Shown: one piece after another, positions 21,729 to 32,734 of the stretch
How the letters are laid out: the number at the start of each line of letters is the position of its first letter
How positions within the stretch are numbered: position 1 is the stretch's first letter
DNA from: Rhexocercosporidium sp. MPI-PUGE-AT-0058
Lineage: Eukaryota > Ascomycota > Leotiomycetes > Helotiales
DNA: 64,000 nucleotides
Direction of reading: 5' to 3'
NCBI GenBank assembly: GCA_020746875.1
Contig: JAGTJL010000006.1
Coordinates: 1,116,001-1,180,000, forward strand
Made by a program: the position numbers and the translations under genes
Notes under the pieces: model-generated
What the model saw: only the letters and a program-made list of their open reading frames with translations
Told to the model about the DNA's origin: nothing
The model's database searches: none

Positions 21729-22450
21729 CTACACTTTCCCACCCCATCTTGCCTCCTCGCTCGCAGAATCATCTCTCTCCTTCACTTCTAGCGTGCTCAT
21801 CTTTTCCACCATCTTTTCGAGTTCCTCCTCTCCACCCTGCCTGTACCGTGTAACTTTCTGGACATTCCGTGAAGTCATCTCGTTCTGTTCCAAGCCCTCC
21901 GACCTCTGTCTCGCTATTGTTCTCGCAGTCATGGCAAATCTCATATCCTTGGGTCCGTCCACAAGCTCTAGAATGGCTGATGGTGCATGATCTGGCTTCA
22001 AAGATTCGATTCGCAGTACTCGTGTATAGCCACCCGGTCTCTCGGCATATCTTTCTCGCAGCGGCCCAAAGAGCTTTGGGAGGAGCTCATGTGGTGTCTA
22101 GAACTATCAGCAACCATAAAGCCAATACCATATCCCCTGAAGGTATGTTATGAACAAGAGACATACATAGAATATACTCAAGGCCCTCCTTTTACTTGCT
22201 TCCGTATTTTTCTTCCCCAGTGTGATGAGCTTCTCTGCCAGCCGTTGTGCCTCCTTTGCTTTAGGATACGTCGTCGATATACTCTCGTGTGTGAACAAAC
22301 TGGTGACCAAGTTGCGAAGCAGAGCTTGTCTGTGGGAGGATTTGCGCCCCAAATGGCGATATTTCTAGGTGGTCACGTCAGAATGGCCACCACTACGTTG
22401 CAGCTGCAGCCGTTTCCCCTAATTCAACTTACCATATGTCCTCCCGCCAT
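21729..22450 (-). CDS. Mitochondrial ribosomal protein bL17m (MRPL17 family)
   Basis: Three exons (22433-22450, 22167-22364, 21729-22097) encode about 194 residues of the large mitoribosomal subunit protein bL17m, called Mrpl8 in budding yeast. The first exon is only six codons (MAGGHM). The bL17 core follows: [40 protein letters not shown] and [11 protein letters not shown]. It continues across intron 2 with [20 protein letters not shown] and [11 protein letters not shown] fungal C-terminal extension of charged helix ends the protein ([20 protein letters not shown]). Introns are 68 and 69 nt, GT-AG. The gene ends 114 bp from the stop of utp25 (convergent) and is divergent from mic12. Confidence 0.93.
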
Positions 22451-22769
22451 AGTGTAGTATCGCGCCCGTAGCCTTCAAGAACCTCGAGTGTCTCTGAACG
22501 TGGTTGTGGAAGATGTTTCTGGGGCTCCTTTTAGCACGGTCGTAGTCGGGCAGATGCGAGGTTGGAGATCTCCCGCGATCGAAATTTCGCGAGGAGGCTC
22601 AACCGGACCACCAGCAGCACCACTTCGACAACGTCAACCCCTGGTGGCTCTCTTCTACAAGCTCTTTAGAGCTTCCACCATTCCAATTGGAATTGACCTG
22701 GTCTAAATACCTGAAATAAGAGCCATTCTACGAGTTCCAGCGCTGCAGGCGCGACTTATTTAAGGAAAT
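22451..22769. promoter_or_regulatory. Shared divergent promoter, bL17m / mic12
   Basis: About 319 bp between start codons of two nuclear genes for mitochondrial proteins. No specific operator was identified by eye. Confidence 0.5.
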
Positions 22770-23781
22770 ATGGGCTTCACAACCGGTTTCGTAAGTTCTT
22801 GGATACGACCCATTGCAGTGGGATGAAGCTCACAGATGATAGACCGGAGGCGTGACCTTGACATTGGGCATTGCATACCTCACAGTTCTAGCTCATGAAA
22901 GGAATCGACGTGTTCAAGGCGAAGCTCTCCGATCTCAAGCTTTCGTACTTGAGCGGCTCCTCAACCCAGCACCTCTTCCACCTCCACGGAGCCGTGCAGA
23001 CCTCGCACGCGAAGAAAGGAGCACACTAGTTGAGACTGCGAAGGACAGATGGAACGCCGAGGTTGAGAATGCTGTGCGATGGGTGCAGTACACGGATTGG
23101 AATAATGTAAGGGAGAGCATGGAGGAAACTGCTGCATGGCTACTAGGAGGCGGGCTACAGAAGTCAAGGGAAGGCATAGAGGAGGCAGAAAAGGCAGCTG
23201 GGCCTAAAGTTCAGGAGGCTGTTGATAGGAGCAGAGCAGCTGCCAAGAAGGGCGCAGATCAAGCCGCAGTTGGAATTGACAGAGCTGCTGCGAAGACTAT
23301 CCATGGAGCTGAACGGATTGGTACTGAGGCTAAAGAGGGAGCCAGCAAGATTGCTGCTGCTGCAAAAGAGAAGCTGTCGCAAGCTGGAGTGAAGGCTGGA
23401 GAGGCTCGGGATTCGGTGACGGTGAAAACAGAGAGAGTTGGCGCGAATGCCAAAACTGGAGCTCATGACGCCGCGGAATCAGTCAAGCACAGTGGAGGCA
23501 CCATTGATGCAGCGCGTGGAGCTGTCAGAGACGCCGTGAGCAAGGGATTGGAGAAGGGAAAGGAGGCTATTGGCAAGGCACAAGCGGCTGTTGGACTTGC
23601 AACAGAGAAGATTGAGTCCAAGGCACAATCTGCTGGCTTGAGCCATTCTTCGGCTGTTGAGAAAGCCCTTCACGAGCGGTATGAGCAACCTACTTTCCAT
23701 GAGAAGTCGGTAGAGGAGGCTCTTGCAGAGCGCTATACGCCCATCGACGCTAGGGACAACACTCGACTCCGAGGTGTGTAA
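22770..23781 (+). CDS. mic12: MICOS complex subunit Mic12 (Aim5/Fmp51)
   Basis: Exons 22770-22790 and 22843-23781 give about 319 residues. Mic12 is an inner-membrane subunit of MICOS, which holds crista junctions. The N terminus is one membrane segment (GFTTGF|TGGVTLTLGIAYLTVLAHE) with a glycine-rich face, followed by NRRVQGEALRSQAFVLERLL and the family block KDRWNAEVENAVRWVQYTDW. The C-terminal two thirds is long Ala/Lys/Glu-rich helix with many 11-residue-like repeats (QEAVDRSRAAAKKGADQAAV, GAERIGTEAKEGASKIAAAA), resembling LEA or perilipin amphipathic repeats. The end has two near-identical units (EKALHERYEQP and EEALAERYTP). The 7-codon first exon and 52-nt intron fit the GT-AG rule. Confidence 0.85.
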
Positions 23782-24774
23782 ATTATGTACTAGAATAATA
23801 CTTTTTTTATGTGCTTTTGGCTTCCTTGGTATTTCAACTTCCTAAGCTAGTCCTATCACCCTCTATGCTACTATTTACCTTGCTACTAAGTGATGATTCC
23901 CTAGGGCTTACGGACGATGTCTCTTCACCCTTGCTTGGATGGTCTAAACACACTCATTCTTAGAGTCACTGTTGCTTCATCCAGTTATGAGTCTACAAAA
24001 GCTAGGATTGGGCATTTTGGCAGGTAGTCACATTCATCTTGGTACCATCTTGTGAATCTCAAGGCTTTTACTACGTCAAAGATGCTGAAGACTTGATATT
24101 TACGTTGGCTACTTCTGAGCTCTCAACAAACTGTTTCTGATAGTAGACGTTACTAGCGAAGCACCCATTTTGCTAGCATTTACTATTCTCATACAGCTAC
24201 TATTCGTTTCTTCAGTCACTCTGACTGCGAGAACGGGTTCCTTATGGACTAAGCAACGACTCTGAGGCTACAGTAAAACCGTGCGGACCGATATATGGCT
24301 TCACAACACGAGCAACTGAAGGCTCAAGATATAGCTAGAGACATCCTCGGGGTTGCTTATATGACAGTACAAACGGTCCAGATGATCCTTCACATCCAAG
24401 CTCCTCTCATGGATCCCTTAAAATGGCTATTGATTAAGCAAGTCCTTGAACTTGACGAAGCATCGCATAACGACCTTGCATAGTTGTGCTGGTTGCTGTC
24501 CCTAGGCGTGGGCACAGCATGATACTGTGCGGAAAGGGCTGGAAGATTTTTGTCTTCGAGTCCTACGATAAGGTGTGATTGTATTCCGTAGCAAGGCGAT
24601 TTGCATGTCACATCTCATCCCAGCAGGTTAGAAACGAATCACATCCTTACCACTCATCCAAAAAAGTACCCTCGACTACATATACTGGCACTTCTACTCT
24701 CCGCTTCCATTTTCTAGGGTACTTTCTAGTTCCTTCATTCTCGTGACTCGTCCATTCTTACTGAAGTTGCCTTC
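23782..24774. other. Intergenic, no gene recognised
   Basis: About 1 kb with many short CTA/TAG-rich runs and no supported gene. The 62-codon frame at 24295-24483 has no recognisable domain. Confidence 0.4.
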
Positions 24775-25287
24775 ATGATGGAAATCCTCGTCAAATCTCT
24801 ATCAGGAGAAGTCGTCCGTCAAACAACCATTTCCAACGCCAAACTCCAGGTCCGCGACGCCTTGTGTACTCCCCTTTACCAACAGCGCCTTTTTCCAGAG
24901 GCAAAATCCTCGTCGGCAGCAGCACACTTAACGAATCCGGTATCCATAACATGTCCTCCATTTATTTAGTCCTATCTATCAGCAAAAAGACCATCGGAAA
25001 TATCTATAATACACTTCAGATCTTCGTTAAGATCTATGAAGACGAGATAATCACATTGGACCCAGAACCATATTACACTGTTCACCAGATAATTTCAGCT
25101 ATCCAGGAGAAAGAAGGGATCGATCCATTACTGGCGACAGATTCTACGGTTTAACGGCAAGGTTATCAAAGATGAAGGACGCTCGCTTTTGAGCTATGAT
25201 ATCTGCAATGGTGCGATCCTTCAATTGATGGTCAGCGTTCAGCTGGAGGCAGAGCTCCCCAACTGGATGAAAAACTGGCGAGGTTGA
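24775..25287 (+). pseudogene. Tandem (two-domain) ubiquitin-like protein with two frameshifts
   Basis: Two ubiquitin-like folds lie head to tail. Domain 1 begins EILVKSLSGEVVRQTTISNA, aligning with the MQIFVKTLTG start of ubiquitin. It continues in another frame with RGKILVGSSTLNESGIHNMS and SIYLVLSIS, matching the AGKQLEDGRTLSDYNI...LHLVLR part. The break is in a T5 run near 24891-24895; one lost T explains it. Domain 2 starts LQIFVKIYEDEIITLDPEPY and HQIISAIQEKEGID. After a second shift near 25122-25126 it reads RQILRFNGKVIKDEGRSLLS and YDICNGAILQLMVSVQ, ending at the TGA at 25287. There is no C-terminal di-glycine (the end is NWMKNWRG), so it is not an obvious conjugatable modifier. Function unknown. 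Confidence 0.6.
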
Positions 25288-25415
25288 GACTCTGAACTCT
25301 TGCTTGTTCGGACCGCGAACCAAAGTCACGGAACGACAGTACATAGGACTAGAACCAGATGCATACAAGATATTTAAACATTCATCCGCTGTATCTAAGT
25401 GACTCTCAATACCTC

Positions 25416-26332
25416 TTAAGAGGACTCTACATTTCGTACAAGCGTCCAAGTGATACTCTTGTCCCGTGGGCCGCCCCATTTCTCCAAATGAGCATCTACA
25501 GATCCTACATCCTTGAATCCGTTCTTTCTGAACATATTTACGGAAGTCGGCCTTGCTGGAACCCAAGTTCTATCACCGCTCTTATCTGAGATAGCATTAC
25601 AATGCTTGGTGAGCTCTGTACCGAAACCTTTCTTCTGATAATCGGGGTGGACCATCGTGCCTTTTCGATCTAGAGAATGTAATCAGATACGGTCTTGGCT
25701 GCTCGTAGAAGATAGATGGATTACGGTAGTCTTCCTCAGGATCCCATCCATGATTCTTCGAGTCCGTTAAGCTTATGAAGAATTCTACCAGAGCATCCAT
25801 ATTCATACCCTCGAGGGCAGGTGGCATGTCTTCACTTAAAGCATGGCTTCTGTGCTCAGCATACATTTCCGGGATGTACTTCCAGGGATACTCTAGAGCT
25901 GTCCAAGCTACGATTTTCCTGTCCTCTAGGTCAGCGATAACTTCTAGGTCCAGATTGTGAATCCATGATGGGAACTAAGCACCCTGTCGAAAGATCAGTG
26001 ACTTTGAAAGTCTTCATATCTGGCATCGTCCATCTTGGATTCAGGTTTGCCATGACCCAAGGGTGGATGTCTTCTTGGTTGCATTTCTTAAAGATCTGGT
26101 ACCAGACTTCGTCGCAGGAGTAAGCTGCAATCAGAACCTGGCAAATGTGACATTAGCACCATATTGCGTTGATATCAAAAACTCAAGAAGGACTCCTGAA
26201 GTCTCGACCCTCAGCCACGTTCTCCTAGGTTCTGAGTTATCTGGAAAATCGGGAGCGTATGCTGACCTGGAACACTTCGGACATCTCCTCCTTCGACGCC
26301 TCACTAATTTCATACCCTGGTATAATAGCCAT
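25416..26332 (-). pseudogene. GNAT-family N-acetyltransferase, frameshifted
   Basis: Minus-strand exon 1 is 26267-26332 (MAIIPGYEISEASKEEMSEV) and is joined over a 129-nt GT-AG intron to exon 2 (26137 downward), reading VLIAAYSCDEVWYQIFKKCN and EDIHPWVMANLNPRW. After about 25983 the family reading resumes near 25925 in a frame that the obvious intron does not restore. It continues KIVAWTALEYPWKYIPEMYA and ALEGMNMDALVEFFISLTDS. A second shift near 25680 (one base gained or two lost) precedes the acetyl-CoA-binding motif A (MVHPDYQKKGFGTELTKHCN, with QxxGxG/A-type QKKGFG) and the end (WVPARPTSVNMFRKNGF). GNATs transfer acetyl from acetyl-CoA to amines; the substrate is unknown. Family call firm; at least one break is real in this sequence. 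Confidence 0.65.
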
Positions 26333-27147
26333 GCTGCTGGCTGCTGTCAAGTTGATAAGAGATTTTGAGACGCTACGGCAACGTAAATACTTAGAAAGCG
26401 TCTCAAAATTGCATTGCCGTGAGAACAGCAGGCGTGGCTTCTTAAGTACTTGGGAAGTTCGAGGTGACAAGGCTAATGCAACAAGGAAGACAATTGATTG
26501 GCCAAAGAGGCTCAAGGCCGCACACGAGTACACCAGTAAGAAGCTTAGCGACCAATTTACGTAGTCCGCTGGATCTGATAAAAGGCAAGTCGAAGGCTTG
26601 TAGAGTAAGCTGACGGCTTTCTTGACACTGAAGCCGTCAAATTTGTCAAGAAAGCTGCTCAGCGAATCATGTCTTTCGCAGTCCCTACCACTTACAATTC
26701 CACTTACAACATTATCTCGTTGCGAGCCGGACTTGAATATGATTGCAACGAGAGATAAGTATGTGAAGAACTTACTATAGACTGTAAGTGATTTTCGAGA
26801 CAGGCTGCAAAATTCCGTGCCCCATACTCGGCTATTTGCTGTAGGATTTTTGAAGTAGTATCCACTGTCGGGGTGACTGATTAGCGTACATATAAGGCTT
26901 CCTCATCTGGAGTATTGCGCCGCACGCTGAAGTCAAGCTGATAAGACGTCTTAGTGGTTAATGCGGTGTTTCACGGGCCATAGAAATGTAAGCAAATAAC
27001 CAAAAGATAGAACTATTCGGCACATCGTATGTGCGGCTGTCATAGCGACCGAGAAACTGACATTTTCCATTCCAATACCAAGGATAATACAGTAATCCAA
27101 GACTATCAATCCGGAACTCCTCGCAATGACCAAGGCATAGATCCAAA
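26333..27147. other. Intergenic with an imperfect hairpin, no gene
   Basis: About 0.8 kb without a supported gene. It contains an imperfect inverted repeat at roughly 26608-26663, with arms built on GGCTTTCTTGACA and TGTCAAGAAAGCTG. Confidence 0.4.
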
Positions 27148-27827
27148 TCAATCTAGCTGGGCCCGAACGTCGTCTTCGTATCCAACAATGTTGTCCACAA
27201 TAGCAGCGAAGCTGGTGTTGTGACCACCCCATGCCTTTTCTTCCTTCTTACAAGCTTTTGCAATTGCTTCGGACAGGTTTCTAAATCCACGTCAGCACTT
27301 ACTCTGATTATCACATCTGACATCAAAAGTAATAAGCGTACCGAGTATCTGCCTTCGTGGCATACCCCTGCGTTTCCAGCTCAGCAGCCAGTTCTTCTTG
27401 ATGATTGTCTAGTAGTGAGGAGTTTGGCACTACAACTAGTGGAACAGCTAATCTCATAGCATCCAGAATTGTGCCAGCGCCTATTTCACATCGTTATTCA
27501 GAGTCACAAACAAAACCTGTGTAGCAGAAGTTACTTACCAGCATGGCATATCACGAGACCCCTTCTCGAAACACCCTTCTTCTCCTGACAAGCGCGCATC
27601 TCCTTGGTAAGGCCATTCTTATTGAAGTCGAATCCATGTATCACGAGTCCTTTTGTGTCTGTAGGTTTAAGCTCCTCGAAATCCGACATCGACTCGCCGC
27701 ATTGAACGTTGAGTCGTGTGAAGCCGTTGTCCACAAAAGTTTGGAGACATTCTGGTGAGAGGGCTGCTTGGATGAGCTCGGTGAATTTTGCTGTTGCACC
27801 AGTGGTGATAAAACACTCTTTAATCAT
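27148..27827 (-). CDS. alg13: Alg13, catalytic subunit of the UDP-GlcNAc transferase of N-glycan synthesis
   Basis: Three exons (27539-27827, 27342-27480, 27148-27280) encode about 186 residues. Alg13 pairs with membrane-bound Alg14 on the cytosolic face of the ER and adds the second GlcNAc of the dolichol-linked oligosaccharide. GT28-type features: [20 protein letters not shown] at the N terminus, [18 protein letters not shown] joined over intron 1 to [20 protein letters not shown], then [20 protein letters not shown] (the donor-binding HAGAGT...DNHQ block). Introns are 58 and 61 nt, GT-AG, and the frame is intact. The open frame extends upstream to 27938 without an ATG; the ATG at 27827 gives the usual family start. 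Confidence 0.9.
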
Positions 27828-28191
27828 CTTCCCATTGTCCGTAGTACCAAAATATGGAATGTGTCCAGTAAGACAGGGGCAAAAAGTGGCTGTGGGTTGT
27901 GTACTGGCTGCCGTATCGTTTCCGCCTTGAATTGTCAACTTATGTAGAGAAAAAGGTCTGCTAAGCGAGATGGTTTTGATGAACAGTAGTATAGAGATCT
28001 TTGATTAATACACAAACAAGTTGGTTTGGGTGCAAATAAAGTCTGGGAGTCATGTTGGGACGATCATTGATGGATAGTGAACAGAGCACGGTTTTAAAAT
28101 CACGGGGGTGCGGGATTATCCGAGACCTGATTCGACGATTTTAGCTCACCTGGTAATTTTGTTGCTGGGAACGACGACAATACCACAGATC
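27828..28191. promoter_or_regulatory. Shared divergent promoter, alg13 / mS35
   Basis: 364 bp between start codons, assuming the 27827 start for alg13. No specific site was recognised. Confidence 0.45.
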
Positions 28192-29383
28192 ATGGCAACG
28201 GCTCTGCAAGGCGTCCGCTCAACGGCGAGGAGTTGTTTGTGTAGGCAAACACCATTCCGATATGCAACAAATTCGTTTGGGACAGGGAGGGCATTCTCGA
28301 CGACCTTTCCTCGATCGAAGAGGACCAACCGCGTCAAAACTGGTCTCACGAAAGCAAGGAAGAGTGGAAGCCCTCAAGCAGCAGCATTACTAGAGACGGA
28401 GAAGGAGCTCGAAGTGGCAAGAGCGGCGAGCTCCAATGGGGACGAGTGGGATGCTGTCAAGCAGAAACTTGATTCCAAATACAGGCCGTGGGAACTGGCA
28501 ACTCCACGGAGGAGAAAGCTGAAGGAGACCTTCATGAACATGGGCGAGGCTGAGCCTTGGGAAGATGAATACACCATGGAAGACGACGATGATGATATCA
28601 ATTCTCTTGCACATGGAGAGCTGGAGCAACATCGGGAGATGCGACATTATGCCCGATTAGTTGCGTGGGAGATGCCTTTGCTATCAAGTACGTTGTGCTC
28701 ATGTGTTGGGTATCATTCGAGCCTGTGATGACTCTTGCTGACGATACAACAGAGCTGGCGAAGCCATTTCAACCGCCGACCCGGGACATGCCCTTGCGAT
28801 TCAGATACACCACCTACATGGGCGAACAACATCCAGCAGAGAAGAAAGTTGTCCTCGAGTTCTCCCCGGCAGATATGCCACGCTTGACGAAGGTCCAAGC
28901 GGACAAGCTCAGAAAACTGGCAGGAGTGCGATACAACCCGGAGACGGACGTGGTCAAGATGAGCTGCGAGATGTTCGAGACCCAAGCTCAGAACAAGCGA
29001 TATTTAGGTGATGTAGTGGGATCACTTTTGAAGGAAGCAAGGGTAAGAATCTTTACTCTACAGTGCAGAATCGAGTCTAATCGTCGTAGGATCCAACCGA
29101 TACTTTCGAAGACATACCATTAGACACGAGGCACCATCATTTCAAAGCGAAACCTCAGTTTCCAAAAGAGTGGGCATTGACAGAAGGCCGAAAGCAGGAG
29201 CTGCACCAATACCGTCAGGCCATGATATCAAAGGACCAGCAAAGGGAGATCACTGGCCAGTTGATAGATGGGATAAAGCAGATTGAGGAGGGGCTGAGGC
29301 AGAAGATATCTATCTCTGAACCCCTACCTGAGCCTGTGATGGTGGGGAGAGGAAAAGGCAAGAAAGTGGCAGTCAGGCGGTAG
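28192..29383 (+). CDS. Mitochondrial small ribosomal subunit protein mS35 (Rsm24 family)
   Basis: Three exons (28192-28687, 28753-29042, 29090-29383) encode about 359 residues. The N terminus is a mitochondrial presequence (MATALQGVRSTARSCLCRQT). Conserved mS35 blocks follow: WELATPRRRKLKETFMNMGE, AKPFQPPTRDMPLRFRYTTY, KKVVLEFSPADMPRLTKVQA, LRKLAGVRYNPETDVVKMSC and NKRYLGDVVGSLLKEAR. Introns (65 and 47 nt) are GT-AG and phase-consistent. Divergent from alg13. Intact. Confidence 0.88.
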
Positions 29384-30499
29384 TAAAGGAGGAGGGATCA
29401 GATGATAGAGGCTAGAGGTTAAAGGTTTAGAGGTTAAAGGTAGAAACACGTGTTTGGAGGAACTGTACGAATATGGCATTGTACAAGAGCGGTATACACT
29501 CCCAAATGTACAAATACGTCGAAATACAGGCAGGTCCCAAGCATAGCATCTCCGGGCTGTCTTGCTGAAATGTGGCTTTTGCTCCTGAGACCTTTCTTCC
29601 TAGCAGCATAGCACCCTTTCTTTCCCTTCGGCCGATTGGGCCATTCCAGGATACTCCTGTCTCGCTTCTTCGGTCGGGGTTCTTTCTTTCTCACCTCCTC
29701 ACCACTTCACAGGAAGACAACAAGCAACCCTCAACAACCTCACGTATGCGAACGGAACCCCCTTTTAATAAAAGCATCACGTGTGCCTGAGACATGGAAT
29801 CGGCCCCCGTGCAGCCGGGTCCGCGATTCTGGGTTGCCGTCGCCGTTGGTGGCGTTTCGGCCTGTCTATTGCCCCGCCTTCGATGGATGCCGGAGGTTGA
29901 GGCGAGTGCGAAGCGAACCGGTTCGAACCTCGGCATGTGGGAGCTGCTCTGCTCTGCGCTGCTTTAGCCTTCAAGATCATCATCAACCTTTCCATTCGAT
30001 ACCTCCCTCTCAGATCACTTCAATCCCGCTCTGTACAACCTCACAATCGCCCCAATTCTAGTGCAGACTCGGAGTGGCCATTTACTACAGTTAGTATCCC
30101 ACATCTGCGAATCACTCACTGCTGCCTCCCGACTTCCGATCATCTTATAAAGACCAAACCTCCTGCTGCTGCTGCTGACGGCAAATCACTTACCTTCTTT
30201 TGTGTTGAAGAACGACAGCAGAAGCACCTAGTCTGCCCCCCACAACTATTCTCGACGCCCTACCGACTGTAAGTTATTCACAGTGAGTATTGCCTGCTAG
30301 CTACACATCACGCTCTTGAGCTGTATTCTGCTGGACTGGCCAGCTCTTGTCAACTTGTCACACAAGCACATGCAAACAGGGGGAGCTCGGCGACGTCTTA
30401 CTCTGCATATGCCAGACCTTACCCCGCATTTATTCTATTAGTATATCTGTTTGTCCGAATGCCTTCTAACAGAATTATTCTGGTAGCTTTAATCACACC
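29384..30499. promoter_or_regulatory. Long 5' region of the aldehyde dehydrogenase gene, possible leader intron
   Basis: About 1.1 kb of CT-rich sequence ahead of the ALDH start. A GTGAGT at about 30281 and a pyrimidine-preceded TAG at about 30486 could bound a 5' UTR intron. No coding frame is supported. Confidence 0.4.
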
Positions 30500-32157
30500 A
30501 TGGCTTCTGTAAAGATTGCCCCGTTCGAGGCCACACCAGTCGATGCCATCCCAAGCACAGTCGATCTTTGCCAGACCACCTTTCGATCGCAGAAGACGAA
30601 GCCCATTTCCTACCGCCTAGTCCAGCTCCGGAAGCTCTACTGGGGCATCGTCGATTACTCAGATGCATTGGTTGAAGCTTGCAAGTTGGATCTCGGAAAG
30701 CCGGTCTTTGAGACCTTCCTCTCTGAGATTGACTGGTGCAAGAATGACATTATGTTTGTCACCAAGAACTTGGAGAAGTGGATGAAGGACGAATCGGCAC
30801 CAGACATCCCTCTCACGAACAGCCTGTTGAACCCCAGGATCAGGAAGGAACCTCTCGGTACTGTTTTGATCATTGGCGCTTACAACTTTCCCGTCCAATT
30901 ATCCCTAGGACCTTTGATTGGTGCTATCTCTGCCGGCTGCACTGCTGTTCTGAAGCCATCTGAAGTATCTCCAAATGCTGCAATGGTTATGAAAAAGATT
31001 ATCGAAGAATACCTGGATCCAAGTGCCTATGCTGTCGTCAATGGTGGCATTCCAGAGACCACTGCCCTCCTCAACGAGAAATGGGACAAGATCTTTTATA
31101 CTGGAAACTCCCAAGTTGGAACGATCATTGCGAAGAAGGCTGCCGAGACCCTTACACCTGTCTGCCTCGAGCTTGGAGGCCGTAACCCAGCCATCGTTAC
31201 TAAGAACGCGGATCCGCGCTTGGCTGCTCGTCGCCTGGTATGGGGCAAGCTCCACAATGCCGGTCAAGTATGCATCAGCCAAAATTATATCATGGTCGAG
31301 AAGGAGATCCTCCCTGCGTTCATTGAGCAACTGAAAATCGCCTTGAAGGAGTTCTATCCCCAAGGGCAGAAATCGAGCCCTGACTATGCCAGAATTGTCA
31401 ACAACAGGCACTTCAACAGAATCAAGAAGATGGTCGATGATTCCCGAGGCAAGATCTTGATTGGAGGCGAGATGGACGAAGCTGAGAACTTCATTGAGAT
31501 CACTGTCGTTCAAGTCGATGACATCAACGACTCTATGATTGTGGACGAATCTTTCGGTCCTTTGATGCCTCTTTTAGCTGTTGACAACGTGGAAGAGGCT
31601 ATCCGGATTGCAAACACCGTTCACTCCACTCCGCTAGGACTGTATCCATTTGGTACTACAAAGGAAACAAATAAGAGTAAGTTCGTGATTGGAACTCGAA
31701 TGAACCATTTTACTGACACATCCTAGTTCTTAACGAAGTCACTTCGGGAGGTGCTTCAGTAAATGACGCCTTCTTCCACGGCTCGATCCCAACTCTCGCT
31801 TTCGGTGGAGTTGGTGACTCCGGACAAGGTGCCTACAGAGGAAAGGCTTCATTCGACACCTTCACCCATCGTCGATCCGTCACGACAACTCCAGGCTGGA
31901 TGGAGAAGCTGCTTGACATTCGATATCCTCCCTATGCCGGTAAGCTCGCAAAGTTCAGACAGATGAGCGAGGTCAAGCCAAACTTCGATCGAAACGGTCA
32001 AGAGATTAAGGGTGTGGGGTACTGGGTCGGGTTCGTAGCGGGCCTGGGTGGTGCGAACGCTAAGGGTGCGTTGTTGCGGTGGGCGGTCGTCCTTCTCATT
32101 GCAGTTGGCGCTAAGAAGTACCAGTTTAACAATGGTCTGCCTTCTTGGTTGCGATGA
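30500..32157 (+). CDS. ALDH3-type membrane-anchored aldehyde dehydrogenase (Hfd1/Ylo-1-like)
   Basis: Exons 30500-31676 and 31727-32157 give about 535 residues. ALDH3 enzymes oxidise fatty or isoprenoid aldehydes to acids with NAD(P)+. Landmarks: LGTVLIIGAYNFPVQLSLGP (cofactor-binding start with the conserved N), LKPSEVSPN, KIFYTGNSQVGTIIAKKAAE, LELGGRNPAIV with general base E224, HNAGQVCISQNY with nucleophile C258, and ESFGPLMPLL. The protein ends with a hydrophobic anchor (LLRWAVVLLIAVGAKKY) near residues 505-525. This tail is shared by yeast Hfd1 and by Neurospora Ylo-1, the neurosporaxanthin-forming enzyme. No carotenoid gene lies nearby, so a lipid aldehyde role is the simpler reading. 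The single 50-nt intron is GT-AG. Confidence 0.88.
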
Positions 32158-32734
32158 AATAGAGGTAATAGTCAGCAAGCGAATTTTGAGCGTCCCAAGG
32201 CAGAACAGGCGACTTGTACGATCATCCCATTTTTGTTTTTCTTCCATGATTGCAATGCTGGAAGTATGGAAAAATTTATCTGTGTCAAATATCAGTTGGA
32301 CAATGGAGGTATTCCAATGTTGGAATCCGTTTCCCGCATCCAACCGCAATATTGGCTTGGCTCATGTCAAAAGTCCCAATTGGATCCTTGCAACGACACT
32401 GCCGATCTTTTTTTTTCATCAACATCTTTGTTGCACGTCGCAGCTTTTCTGGTTGTCCCAAAAATCCAGTGTATCGTGCCAATAACAAATAGACATGAAT
32501 ATTGCTATACGGAGCTAATGAGATAGGGCGATGTTCCGAGGAGATTAACGCACAGAAAGGTGGAGCATGTGATTCAATGACCCGGAGCAGGAAGTTGAAA
32601 CGTCCCTTTGATCTAGTCCTTATAACAATGTCTTGAATATGGCTGAATAGTTGTTACAGTAGAAATCTCATATACACCTCGATCCTGAACGCCACCAAAG
32701 CAAGCTACACTCGCAACTTACAACCAACACCCAG
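32158..32734. other. Convergent 3' region, ALDH / alcohol dehydrogenase
   Basis: Two stop codons face each other across about 580 bp. Only shadow frames are present and no feature is supported. Confidence 0.4.

Noticed and set aside
23782..24774. Small gene at 24295-24483
   Set aside because: No domain, no homologous feel, no splice signals, and stops just outside; not supportable.
30500..32157. Assignment of the ALDH to carotenoid (neurosporaxanthin) synthesis
   Set aside because: Sequence similarity alone does not separate Ylo-1 from Hfd1-like enzymes and no carotenoid gene is nearby.
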